Source of the DNA: Orbilia blumenaviensis
Taxonomy: Eukaryota; Ascomycota; Orbiliomycetes; Orbiliales; Orbiliaceae
Reading direction: 5' to 3'
NCBI GenBank assembly: GCA_036872755.1
Contig: JAVHNS010000007.1
Location: forward strand, 434,001-498,000
Length of the DNA: 64,000 nucleotides
Shown here: piece by piece, positions 12,660 to 24,435 of the stretch
Layout of the letters: the number at the start of each line of letters is the position of its first letter
Position numbering within the stretch: position 1 is the stretch's first letter
Program-made: the position numbers and the translations under genes
Notes under the pieces: model-generated
Seen by the model: the letters and a program-made list of their open reading frames with translations, nothing else
What the model was told of the DNA's origin: nothing
The model's database searches: none

Positions 12660-14471
12660 TCATTGGCTGTTTGTGAGGGTTCGAGCGCTCGAGACCGTCG
12701 GGTGTTCTGAGATATCTGATGTCGAGTTGAATATGACTCTCTTTTTCCTTTGGCTTTGGGATTTCGACGTCACGATACCACCAGGTAGTGGTATTGGTTC
12801 GACAACATCCTCGAGGTCGTTGTCTTCACCCTCGCTGCTGCTGTCAAACCACGCAGTCCACATGGCATTATTCCTGCTCCTGGACCTGCTCTTATTGCCT
12901 TTCCGTTTTTCAAGCCCAGCAGGGACGCCGAGTCCTCGACCACGACTATGCCGTTTCTTATCCCAGCGCCGACCTTTCCTATCCCAGCTCTTAGGTCTTG
13001 TTCTGCGGCCGTCGGTGCCACTAGCCATGGTTGCGGCAGCGAGACCAAATATCCCAGAACCACGTCTCGAAGAACGCCTACTACTTGTAGACTGGTCTCG
13101 GTCTCGGTCGCGTGATGATCTTGTCGGAGTTCCAGGTGGTGATGGTGTCGCAATATCGGACCGGCCGGCGAACCGAGACTGGTTACTCGACTTCCCAGAT
13201 CCAACCGTTCCAGCCTCTGGTAATCGATCTCGGGTCGACGAAGATGGCCCAGGCTTCGCGCTTGCTGCGCCGGCACCGAAGTAAGTACCTTGAGCATGGG
13301 AATACAGTGGCGGTGTTTCTTCGAAGTACATCGTATTTTGCTGGAAGATACTTCTGGGTGGCTCTGGCTGTCTTGCTGTATCTTGGATAACAGCGGAGAT
13401 ATTGTCGTCTTGTACAGACTTGTCCGAAGTCGAAAGAGCCATACCGATTTTAGAAATACGGTCGGACATCGGCACAATACGGTGGAAGGGTTCCCCCTCA
13501 TCAGATACATGATTCAAACCAGAGCTCCGTAGTCCATCTGTCGATACAGACTCGGGCCTTAGATGTCTAAGATGATGAGGGATAGTCGCAGAGTCCTGCG
13601 CTGTAGACCGTCGAAACATAGCCATAGCATGTCTTTTTTCAGGCTCTGAATTGTATGACCCGGTGGGCCCGAGTTTTCCATAGTCGCCGGTACCCTGTAA
13701 TAATCCTTCCTTCGATTGCGAGGTTCCTTTGCTTAGCGACCGGTTCCGAGCATGCGATGAGTCGACGTTGATATCAGGGACACTCCGCGATGTCGCTTGA
13801 GCCGGCTGCTTCTCGCTCGTTTTCTTTGAGCCCCCTGTGCCGTATGCGCCACCTTCACCGTAGCCTCGCTCTAACTCGTTGACACCTTCAGGGTCCGACT
13901 CTTCCTGTGCTTTATTTCCCCTTCGTCGAATACAATATCCAAATAAAAATGCAACAATAATGAGGAATACAGCCCCACCAACTATCGCAGGGACCAAGGC
14001 TTTAATATCAATTCCAGCGCTGGAGGATCCTGATGCTGGAGCTGTTGTCGAGGCGGAGCCTCTTTCTGCTGTTGTTGTAGGCGAGGAAGTTGTAACCGTC
14101 CCCATGCTGGTGCGCACGGTGGCGCTCGAACTTGGAACCGACGTATGCATCCCGGCACCTATAGAAGAAGACGGAACTGGCCCGGGCATAGGATCATTGG
14201 GATCATCTGTCGAAGGTATTTGCTCTGGTTGGGAAACAGAAGTTGGCGGCGCAAGTGTTAATATTTTGGTTAATGTGGCAGACGGTGTTGCTACTGTCTC
14301 TGTGAGAATAAGGGTGGTAACAGCGACCCCGTCTGGCACATCCTGCCGCGGTTGTAGATGTTTCCCAGTATCTCGTGCTTGTCGTGGGTTCCTAGCTCTT
14401 AATTGTGATTTTTGTAGTATCTGTCGTCTAGGTAGCTGCAGCATTGAGTAGTCACGAGCTGCTGCAGCCAT
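12660..14471 (-). CDS. Ser/Thr-rich single-pass membrane protein with PPxY
   Basis: Single exon, 603 residues from the first ATG (14471); only a TTG lies upstream in frame. No family recognised. Residues 1-50 are basic with RR/QPRQ stretches and no clear signal peptide. Residues 51-155 are Thr/Ser/Pro-rich, like the O-glycosylated ectodomains of Mid2/Wsc cell-wall sensors. One membrane helix spans about 158-180 and is followed by the stop-transfer IRRR. The remaining 420 residues are a disordered cytosolic tail, with a PPLY motif at 387-390 and a late Arg/Ser/Lys-rich stretch (about 420-560). The layout suggests a plasma-membrane sensor or adaptor whose tail could bind WW domains such as those of Rsp5. 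The gene is likely real; the function is inference. Confidence 0.75.
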   Translation of the reverse strand: MAAAARDYSMLQLPRRQILQKSQLRARNPRQARDTGKHLQPRQDVPDGVAVTTLILTETVATPSATLTKILTLAPPTSVSQPEQIPSTDDPNDPMPGPVPSSSIGAGMHTSVPSSSATVRTSMGTVTTSSPTTTAERGSASTTAPASGSSSAGIDIKALVPAIVGGAVFLIIVAFLFGYCIRRRGNKAQEESDPEGVNELERGYGEGGAYGTGGSKKTSEKQPAQATSRSVPDINVDSSHARNRSLSKGTSQSKEGLLQGTGDYGKLGPTGSYNSEPEKRHAMAMFRRSTAQDSATIPHHLRHLRPESVSTDGLRSSGLNHVSDEGEPFHRIVPMSDRISKIGMALSTSDKSVQDDNISAVIQDTARQPEPPRSIFQQNTMYFEETPPLYSHAQGTYFGAGAASAKPGPSSSTRDRLPEAGTVGSGKSSNQSRFAGRSDIATPSPPGTPTRSSRDRDRDQSTSSRRSSRRGSGIFGLAAATMASGTDGRRTRPKSWDRKGRRWDKKRHSRGRGLGVPAGLEKRKGNKSRSRSRNNAMWTAWFDSSSEGEDNDLEDVVEPIPLPGGIVTSKSQSQRKKRVIFNSTSDISEHPTVSSARTLTNSQ

Positions 14472-16800
14472 AGATTCCCTCAACAAACCACCTGATTGTC
14501 GTCCCTATTCCCCTCTTGAGCTCCTTCTTTCTTTCTTGACTTGCAGGCGAATGTTTGTTCCTGCAAGCCAAGAAGCAGGAACGGCGTTATGTTCCTGAAT
14601 CTCGGGTACCTCGCTTGCTTTCGTCTGGTCTCGAACCGTCTTCCTCCTGTTCTAGATTTCCCTCTCGTCCTTGTCCCCAAAGAGACCTGTCGTCCAAAGG
14701 CCGTTGAATCCGGATGGGTCAATGGAAACCTTCAAAACAAAGAGAAGAAACGATCAAAAGATTAAAAGGCCTCAATTATTTGAGTCCCTCAGGGAACAAT
14801 TGACCAGGCACACACACCTCAATCTCGGATTTCGTCTCTTTTGGTGGCGTGGTGCGAAATGCCCAGCCCGGTTCCATGTACGCTTTGACAAAACGAGTTC
14901 TGGGTTTGCTCCCACGTTCCGTCTGCTTCGCCAGAAGATATCCTGAAAAACGTGCCTTTTGTATGTACCTATACAATAATTATTTAGCCGGCCGGGGATT
15001 GCAGTTTGATGGATTTCCTGGAACCCAATCGTTTGTAAGATCGGTTTGTCAAGTCTCAGTCGCAGCGAGCACAACAGGCACATCGAAAACCGGATTCGCA
15101 GAGGTTCAAAAAGGGGAGTTCGGCAGGCACAGGAGCCGACAAGAAGGGGGCGAACGCAGCACGGGTATTATGAATATCAGTGCTCTGTGCAATAGATGAC
15201 ACTTATTTCGAAATCTGCATGCGGGTGCGACTTGTGCGATTGCCCTTAGTGAAATCAAAAGATCTCCTTAGCCGTATCTTTTTGCTGAGAGGGAAATGCG
15301 GACCCACTTTTGAGGTTATCTAACCAATCTGACCGTTGTTCGTGACCACACTGAACCATCGAGTCGGTCTGGGACAGGGAACTGTCAGGGCGTTTTTTGA
15401 GAGGCAGACATGGGTGCTTTTTTCCCATCTCGCTGGGAGAAATTGGCTGAAGCCTTCAGCTGTGACATGGGATGATGTCTTTGATTAGCTGCTCATCTTT
15501 TGAAGCCCCTGCTGCAGATTCCCAATAGGATTACCCATACGAAGTTAGAGGACTTCACCATCACAACCCATGATCCTCAACTAACGTTGACTGGTAGCCG
15601 GCCGTTGATGCTGAACGTTGGATGTCACATTGACAGATCAACAGTGTCACCGTCTTTATTCGGGAAATTACCAGATGGGGCAGTAATATTTACCACATTC
15701 AACTCAACACCATGGGTCTGCACTGCATAGCATTGACGTTTTTCGCCGCATCGATCGATATATCTGAGGCTGAAGGTTATAGTATTATCCACCGTCCCCA
15801 TATATCTGCGCCGTGGTTTGCCTCGTATATACTAGACGCCCTCGGTACGAATTGTCCAGTTTTCTATTTTATTTTATTTTATTTATTTGTTTGTTTTGGC
15901 GGGCATGTTTCGCTGTAAGCCGTTCGTTTCCTGTCACAAATAGTTTGCATTCCGCAGCCGCGATATCGGCCGCGTGGCCGTGTTTCTCCTGCAAGGTCCC
16001 AGTCGCAGAACCACGCTCTCGGATTAGAGTGCACAGCCCTCAAGAAAATAATTGTTGCCCGGTTTATCCGACCTGTTTTAAATATTTTCAAGTTTTCGCT
16101 CACACTCAGGGAAATGAGGTAAAAAATAATAAGCTAAGTACTCGAATATACTACATGTAACATCTGCACATACGGACTAGAAGTAGATATATATAGCATG
16201 ATAGCAGACAAGCATTTTGCCTGTTCGCTTTGCATCTGGGTCTGGGTAGACATAGCAGAAGCTAGCCCAGATCTTCCAAATCTCTCCACTTTAAAATCAA
16301 GCCAAATTTCCGCGGCGCCCTGCAAGAAATATATCGACATGTCACATCTACCCTTTCTCCACAAGGGGTGTCAACTAGTCTCGCCCCGCTCCATGATGCC
16401 ATTTCACTGCAGTTGAAACAAACCCACTCGAGCACTGGTGTCTGGGCATCTCCCTGCTTTTTCAGATCCTTATCTCTCTCCCAAGCCCGCCATGGCGGCA
16501 CATTGGCAAACATCATCATGACTGCAAGCGCCAAATAGGATTATTATCATTATTCTGTAATATTTTGTATTCGAACACAGAAATAAAATGCCTCTATGAT
16601 ACAGTTTTTCTGATCACATTAGCTGCAGCATCCTAGAAAACCAACACGATGCTAATTGTCATGCTGTTTGCAAGGAGAGACTAAGCACCGCGAACTCCAG
16701 TCGCTCTGTCGCCAAGGTTCCAAAATGCAACATTCCCAAATAAGTACTGGAGAAAAGGACAAAGGAGCACATCCTCTAGAAAAAGAACTTCAGCCGGCGA
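14472..16800. other. intergenic spacer, no gene recognised
   Basis: 5' flank of the membrane-protein gene and 3' flank of the glucosyltransferase gene. Several frames of 60-116 codons occur on both strands (for example 14849-15199 and 15813-16160) but none has domains, splice continuity or a recognisable family. Confidence 0.6.
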
Positions 16801-19800
16801 TTATGGCTGTTGACCATACTTTAGGCTTTCCTTGATCGCCCGATCAATTTCCTCCTGCTCTGCATCTCTTGAACTGTTGGCAACGAAAATTTCTGTTAGC
16901 GTCCGATTTGCAAGACGATACCAAGGTACAAATGGACTCCTGAGGACTCACCTGCCACCAGGCTTGTAATTAACACCATAAACCGTACTCGCGCCGCCAT
17001 CATCTTCCCTTATCGCGAATGCTTTGTACTTTTGCTCTGCCATACTCATTCTCATAACATATTTCATTACTGTTTCTTCCTCTTCCTTTTCCTGTCGTCG
17101 CCTTTCCTCCTCTTCTTGCGACATCTGCAGAGCCTTCTGGAGAGCGTCATCAGGATCGGTGATTTGATTCTCTTCCTGTTTCGACATCCTCAATGCCATT
17201 TCTAAGTCGTGATGTGGATCTTGATGAGGCTGAACTGCGTTTTTACTCTCTTCAATGGCCCTGGCTAGCTCATCAGGATCAACATCATCATGAGCAGGCT
17301 TAGCATGTGAATCTGAAAGACTCTTTGTGATCGCCTCTCGAATCGCTTGAGCATGGGCATCCTCGTCGCCTTGCGGCTCGCCCGTATTAGCAAGCGATGC
17401 TGTAATCGCACGCCTTAAAACTGTGTCATCGTCTTCCTCGGAATCCTGGTTGACAACCTCTGCAAGTGAGGTTCTGATCGCTTGTTCTATCAGTTGGTCT
17501 TCTTGCGGGTTTCCTCTGGATGTCTGGCGAACAGATTCTTGAATCGCTCGCTCAAGTTCCTCGTGGTTCTCTACCCCTTCCAGTGTCCGCTGAGCCGGTG
17601 GCGGTGGCGCTGGTGATACCAAACCGACATGATCCGGGGACCATGGAGGCGCTCTCAGGGTGCGGACTGGCGCAGGGGGCGGATAACCCGCAGCTGAAGA
17701 AAGAGTTTCCATCGTTTCGCGATCAAGCATTGGCTGGATTGTCGGCCGATACCGATTTTCCGGTGCATCTTCAAGTTCCTCTTCTGCTCTAGTGGCTTCG
17801 TCAGTTGCGAGCTCGACCGCAACCTCGTCCTTAGTATGGCAACTGAAGGTCTTCTTCCTCTTCTTGTCCTTCTCCTTCTCCTTCTCTTTCTCTTTCTCCT
17901 TCTCTTTGCCTTTACCCTTCTCCTTCTTTTGTTTCACCCTGCTGCCCACCCGCTCGACATTCAGGGCTTTCCACCGCTTCAACATAGTTTCAAGCTCCGA
18001 CTGTTGGAAGGTCTTAAGCTCCTCAATACCTTCAGTGATTCTCGCAGCGACAATGTAGCCGTTAACATCAGTGTGTGAGTGCTTTCTGATCTCTTCATAT
18101 AGTCCTTTGAAGGTATATCCGGTCACACCCCAAATCGCAGCTCCGGGTTTCAAAACTACGCCGCCAATGCCCTTTCCAAAGCCTTTCCAAAAACCAAGAT
18201 GCCCTTCCTCTCTTGCTCCCTGAACTGGTTGAGTGACAAGCCCAGCTAAACCATCGTAGAATCCGTAGGCGAATTCTTTACCAGCAACCTTGAGGCCGCT
18301 ACCCATACCGGTGATCTTTTCCTGCTTTCTCACCGTAGTATCACCATACAGCAACGGTGCATTATGGAAACCTTGAGCAAGGGCGAGTGTAAAATCCAAC
18401 GGAGACTTCATCACTGCCCCAGCGATTCTACCAGCACCCTTTCCTGCGCCAAGCCATTGGTCGAGGCTAGGACCTTCTTTTTGAGAAGGTGTCTGTGACT
18501 TTATACTAGGTGTAGCAGACCCACTAGCTTCTGGGACAGACTGAGAAGTACGTTCTTTCTGGAGCCTGTGGGACTCCTTGTTCTCAGCCGGAAATGTTCG
18601 CTCTTTATGAAGTTTTCGGTGAGGAGAAGACGCTCGATCAGTTGGAGAATCCACAGCTTGTGGTAGGTCAGTGTTAGACCTAGCCGCCTTAGCCTCAGCT
18701 CGAGCCTCACGGGCTTCACGATACCGTCGGATTGGTGAGTTAGACCGTGATCGATGAACCCCGCTCAACGCGGAGCCCATTACTGCACGGTGGGATGAAG
18801 TACCACTCGATCCTGGGGCCGATGTTACTGGGGCCGATGTTACTGGGGGGAAACTACTTGTATGCGGAATGGAACTGCCAGTATACTGAGGAAAGCTGCT
18901 TGTATGATGTGGAGCCCCGCCAGCAGGCTGAGGGAAGCTATTTGCGAACGGTGGCGGTAGCGGGGGGGAAGGAAGCTCTGGCAAGTCGACATTTTGTAAT
19001 GACTTTTGCTCGGATCTTGAATCGAAGCTTGATAACGATGTGACTTCAGCATCTCTCGAAGAGTCAAACGACGCTTTCCTACTAGGTGTTGCCGATGAAG
19101 AAAGAAGTGAAGGCTGGTTACCAGGCCCGGAAGATGTTGGGGGAGCAGTTGAGGGAGCACTCGAGGGTACACTTGTAATTGAACTAGCATCCGCATTAGA
19201 GCCATTTTCATCCTTTGTCGTAACCTGTTTTGCGGCCTTGAAAATTTCTCTTGGGAAATCGCCAACTCCCATTACAACGCTACCAATAGTACCAAGCAGT
19301 GCAGATGTTGCGCCAGAGATGGGCTCGATTGGCCCAGTTGCTGTTTGCCACTCCTGGTGTCGGCATCTAAGTCACCCATTAGTAAAAATCTCGGTGCTTT
19401 GTACTGTCATATTCCGACTTACAACTTAAGATCACTATAATATAATAACCCTTGGGACTGAAGGAACGCGGCCGCAACTGCGGAGAGTCTAACTTCTGTT
19501 CTCTTTACTCTCCAAACAGCTGCCCGTCTCGGATCAACCATACACCGAAGCTTTTGTTTATCCAATGAAGAATGGAAACTGTCCGATCCAGTGACAGTTC
19601 CTGCTTCTTGCTTGATCTTGTCTGCGATGGTGCCTGCGGCAGTCTGTGCTTCAGGGCTCAATGCGAATTTAATCGACGCCGCAAGCTTTTCCGCCGTCAT
19701 TTCCTTGAACGGAACAGGCGCTGGACCGGCACCCGCACGATGAACCATAGATCCCCAGAACGGCTGGTCGCCGAAGAATGGTACTATAACTGTTGGCTTG

Positions 19801-21637
19801 CCCAGCGCAACGCCTATAGCGGTTGTGCCGGCTCCACCATGGTGGACGACACAAGCAACTCTCTTGAAAAGCCAATCGTGTGGACAATTTCCCAACATGA
19901 AGACATTGTCGGGGACTGATAGGGAATCGCCTCCAAGGCCACCCCATCCTTTTGACACTAGTGCTCTGACACCCGTCAACCGAATTGCTTCGAAAATCAT
20001 ATTGGTCAGGGCATTCGGGTCGTCAACCACGATCGATCCAAAACCAATATAGACCGGTGGTGGGCCAGCGTCTAAGAATGCGGCGAGGTCCTCAGCAGGG
20101 GTATAGTTATTTGCAAGATCTAGAAAGTAGAAGCCCGAGATTTTGATATGTTCACCCCAGTCCTGGGGTTTTGGGATCAATGCCGGAGACCAACAGTAGG
20201 TGTGCGGCACCCTTAATCTCTGTATCATGCCCGGCGCCCACATAGTGCTGACTGGATCTAAACCGAGTGTTTTCTCTCGGAACTTGTTGACCAAATCTCC
20301 CAAACCCTGCCATGTCATCATCTCCACCATGGTGTAGGTTAGAAAATTTGTGATGTTGGCTTCAGTATTTGAGCTTTTGATGTTTGCGAGGGGGTGCGGG
20401 AAACTCTGGGTAGGTGTCCAAGGCATGCTATAAAGGCTGTTAGTTACTATAGTCAATATAAATCCATCGCCCAACTTACGTAAACATTAGGTGCAGTGGT
20501 ATTGCCAATCTTTCAGCGCAATGTATATGCGCGAAACTTGGCGGGTTGGCGATGATGGCGTCCGCAATAAAGACATTCTCCTGGCCATCCTCACCGGCGT
20601 GTGGCATTACTAACTCGCCACGAGATGTCATACCATTTCCACCCTCTATACAGCTCCTCCAACACCCCAGAAGCATTTCGTACATGGCCCTCCTCCTCTT
20701 CCCCACATCACCCTGCTTCAAGCTGTCCCACCCTGGCATCAGTCCTGGGTTTTTTACCATGAAGGCCATGAGTTCGGCAGGGTCTCCCCCAATGGAGAAG
20801 AATTCAAGTCCATTCTCCTCGACGAATTTATGGAAGGTAGCATGAGTTGCTATTCTGACTCTATGATATGGAGGATTGTTCTTCAAAACCTTTCCTAGGG
20901 CAACAAATGGCTGCACGTCGCCTCTAGAACCAATGATTTGGATAACGATGTTGAGTTTGGGAACATCTTTTCCCTGTAAACCCCGAGGAACGTCAGGTTC
21001 CGGTTTAATCAGCGCTACCGGAGGCTGAATCTGACTGAGGGTTCGATTCAGGGCCGGCAGGAGTATGTTGGAGAATTTTCTTGAACGTTGGTTGATGCTG
21101 ATATCGATACGACCGTCATCTATTTATTGAAAGAAATAAAGAAAGAAAAGTTACTAGATGGCAAAATATATAACCTTGGAAACATGTAGTGGTACCTAAA
21201 ATCCGAGCTTTGCTGGAGAGCCCATTCTGATCGATTTCGAGGTAACTCTCCCCGATCTCGCTGTATGCTGGTGGGGGCACTGTTTCGATGAAGTCATTAT
21301 CCACGGGTATGACATGCCCCCCATAGCTCATAGAGCTTCCAGCTGCCGTCGAGAAGCTCGAGACGCTTGGCGAATCTATGCCACTGTTGTAATTCCTAAG
21401 GTCTGAGTTTGCTGTCGGAATCTGGGACAGCGGTTCGGACGGCCAGCCATTAGTGCTTAGTTTAACATCCGGTTGGTAAGCTTCCACTGGAAAGTCTCCT
21501 TCGCCCGGTAGCTCCGGTATATGATCTGAATATGACGGCAGAGGAGTATGAGTGCCGTCCTCGCCGTCCGAGTGGTCTTGCGGAGGGTTGTTCTGCTGCT
21601 CCCGGGAAGGTCCGGGGTTCTGGTGGTTGTCAGACAT
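16801..21637 (-). CDS. Atg26-like glucosyltransferase with VPS13-like segment and tandem UIMs
   Basis: Exons 21637-21196, 21119-20480, 20427-19423, 19366-16952 and 16873-16801 encode 1524 residues. N-terminal tail: LPSY (33-36) and PPAY (122-125). A GT28/UGT-type domain (about 200-690) starts KLNIVIQIIGSRGDVQPF and holds the donor-site signature HHGGAGTT (556-563) and PFFGDQPFWG. It is closest to the sterol 3-beta-glucosyltransferase family, but the PH/GRAM domains of Atg26 are absent. Residues about 1063-1119 (GLAGLVTQPVQGAREEG, then GFWKGFGKG) resemble the VPS13 C-terminal region. A Lys/Glu run (about 1175-1202) precedes seven UIM-like helices between 1298 and 1440, a degenerate one near 1459, and a last in exon 5 (EEIDRAIKESL). 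The final 73-base exon is supported because it supplies that UIM. Expected role: membrane-lipid glucosylation coupled to ubiquitin recognition (inference). Confidence 0.93.
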
Positions 21638-24435
21638 GGCAGTTGGAGGCCGAACGAGCCCAGCTCAGCCCAGCTAGCTTTCAAGCTCCGTAGTTCTGTG
21701 CGAAAATGCCGATTTTGGAAATATGACTTTTGGCCCTGGATATAAAGCCGTGGGACACGGCCCTCGGTATTAGGAACGAATGTTGGTGGATGTCGGTGGT
21801 AAGTTTTGAGGAGGGGTGTCGCTCAAGAATGAGAATGAGGTAACCGGTTCGTGATAGACTACCGTATCAGGATAAATGTTAATCATGCAGCTCGAACGCC
21901 ACGCTACTGTATGCAAAGTCTATAGCTGAGTAGCTTACTAAGTAGTATTTATTTCGCGATTATGGTTTACTGGAGAACATGCAGTGGAATAAAGATTGTC
22001 CACCGCCGGGGGTCTAGTGAAGCTAAATACCCTTTTCCAATTGAGGCTCGGGAATGAGTTCTGATAGCGACCAGGGTGAATGGAGAACTTTATTCCTTCT
22101 TTGGTGGGCGAACTGTCTGCGGTCGTGTTGGCTGGGCGAAACTGCTTGTTTCTTTACGAAACGGTCACCATCCCTGCCTCTAGGCCGTATAGGCCTGCTC
22201 TGTCAGCATACGATATACGAGACGAGACGACGAGCACCGGTATAGCTCTACATACACTATACACCCGCAAGGCATGGCTGGTCCCTGGTATCCAATCTTC
22301 TGGTTTTGAATTGGACCCGGTTTCTGCAGACCTGCTGACGAAAGCCTTCCCGCAAGAAAATCGCGAGATGTGCAGTATTACGTGTACTCGATCGAAATCG
22401 AAGTCTACCGAAATTAATGCCCGTGGTGCATATCGAAGAAGGTATATAGTCCGCCAAAGCTTCCGTCACCCACCCACGGTTAATCCCAAAATAGAACCTT
22501 TGTTATGTTCCGCTTCAAGCAATTAAGGTTGAATCAGAGTGCCCAGAGTTCGGTAAGCGTGGACAAGCCTGCCTGTGGGTCAGGCTAGGTTCAGAGCAAA
22601 GCAGAGCCACAAGCAGTTATAGAATGTTGCACTCCGCGTCCATACTTCGAATGGGATTCCAGAATGTCTGGTTCGTATAATTGATTCTAAATCCTCCCGT
22701 CTGCCTTGCCATTGATTTGATCGGATCCAGAATCTCAATTGAGGAAATCGAAATACAGAAATTATCATTAGATAATTTTTACTAACATATAGAGATCACA
22801 GTATGAAGCCTCGCATTCACACAAAGATGCATGGAAAAGTGTCCGGATACACATAAGACACCCGGAAATATAACGCGGAAGGATGCTGTAATGTTACTAT
22901 AGGCTGAATAACTTCGAATTCACAGCAACTGGTGAACTCCAGCCCTTTGACACAAAGTAAAATCCATAGGTATATGCTAATATGATATACATACCTAGGT
23001 ACTTATGTGTATCTAATAGACGTACCGGGCTTCTAGCGATCAATGAGTTCCTCGCACGACCATACCACGGTGTATCCATAAGCACTCGATTCCACGCAAT
23101 ACGGTAAGATACGGACGATAGTGACAACGTTATTATCGCTTGCACTAACAATGATATTTAAATTTTTTAAAAATGGTTCCTGTGATGCAAGCTATTACAG
23201 ATAAAACCAGCGACTGCCTTGAAGTGCTTACGTCAACCCCTCCCTCCGACAGCCGTGTCCACGCCTCGCCCATGTTTAGGGCGTTCCAGTCCACGTTCTT
23301 GACGGTTGGGCTGTGGGGTGGTTTTAGTTGGTTGCAGACTGCAAACTCCCAGTCCCCTTAAGTCCCACCCAATGCAAGAACACCAGTCTGCCCGTTTTTA
23401 AACACAAGCATGGCCACCCAAGTTGTGACGGGTGCCATTACAGCCATGTCGCCTTCCCCCAATCAAAACCAATGAACGGCAGTCCGCAATGCATCAACCA
23501 GAAGGAACCCAAACCCAACCATAACTTCGGACCACATCCCAACCTAGCCACTGCTGGCGAATACGACAGGCTTTTCCCGTTCTCTTGTTCGCCCTAGACT
23601 AGGTGTCTTGTGTAACCTTTACCATGTGTTGAAGCCAACGACACGCACAACGCAAAAGTGGTCGCTCGCAACACCGGCTCGATGTTCCAGCCAATTGGCT
23701 AACCGGGGCTGCTGCGGTTAACACTCGACCCGGTCTGGGCTCCATTTTGCCCGAGGATATTCCATCCGGATAACAAAATATACTGAAATGTTCAAGCTCC
23801 CAAGATTTATGGCGTTCAAGCTCAAACACAGCCCCTCTCTGAGGATGTGATTATCAACAACTGCTGTTTCGAATCCCTTTCGTCTTGTATTGGGATAAGC
23901 TTCGGTTTCGAGAAGCTAGGAAGCTTTAGTGCTTGATTGAGTCCTGTCCCGCCCGCGCTCTGACCTTGTAACGGTCCTTGGAGCTCTTTCGCATGGCATG
24001 CCGGGATGGCGATGTATCGCGATATCGTCTGACCCGCTTCCTTTCCGCCCACCGTTGACTTTTCGCCCCATTATCTCTCCTCTTGTCCTGTGGCATTCGG
24101 ACTAGTGTGAGACGATCCCGTTGAATGGAACAGTGCGCAGGAACATTTCGTGCGGATTTAAAGCTTTCCCCAAAAGTAAATTGTCAGGGCGAAAGGATAT
24201 ATAAGCGAAGTTGGGTCCGGATCCGTTGAATTTCTCTGCTTATCAATTATCTCGAGATCCGCTTCATTAAATCCCGTCGTCGTTCCTCGTTCCTCGTTTT
24301 TTGACATCTTCGTTCGCTATATTATTTTTTGCTTCTGTTCAGCAAAACTTGTGAGCACTTTTTGTGTTATTTTCGCAAATCTACCACCAAAGCATAAAAG
24401 CTTAAGTGTCTGGACTTTGAGACGCCTTAAAAACA
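21638..24435. other. divergent spacer between glucosyltransferase and ALDH genes
   Basis: Contains both promoters. The longest frame (22080-22526, 148 codons, GTG start) has no recognisable domain or intron structure. No tRNA or repeat family seen. Confidence 0.6.
24198..24205 (+). promoter_or_regulatory. TATA box candidate for ALDH gene
   Basis: TATATAAG lies 231-238 bases upstream of the ALDH start codon, followed by pyrimidine-rich sequence from about 24230 that could hold the transcription start. Position and sequence fit a fungal TATA element; there is no direct evidence of use. Confidence 0.45.

Noticed and set aside
13879..14451. 190-codon + strand frame
   Set aside because: Antisense shadow of the Ser/Thr-rich membrane protein gene.
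14486..14722. Upstream exon with signal peptide for the 12.7 kb membrane protein
   Set aside because: The overlapping frame here is basic and polar with no hydrophobic core.
22080..22526. 148-codon reading frame
   Set aside because: Starts on GTG; a LTKAF-like phrase weakly recalls Copia elements but no other retroelement motif is near.
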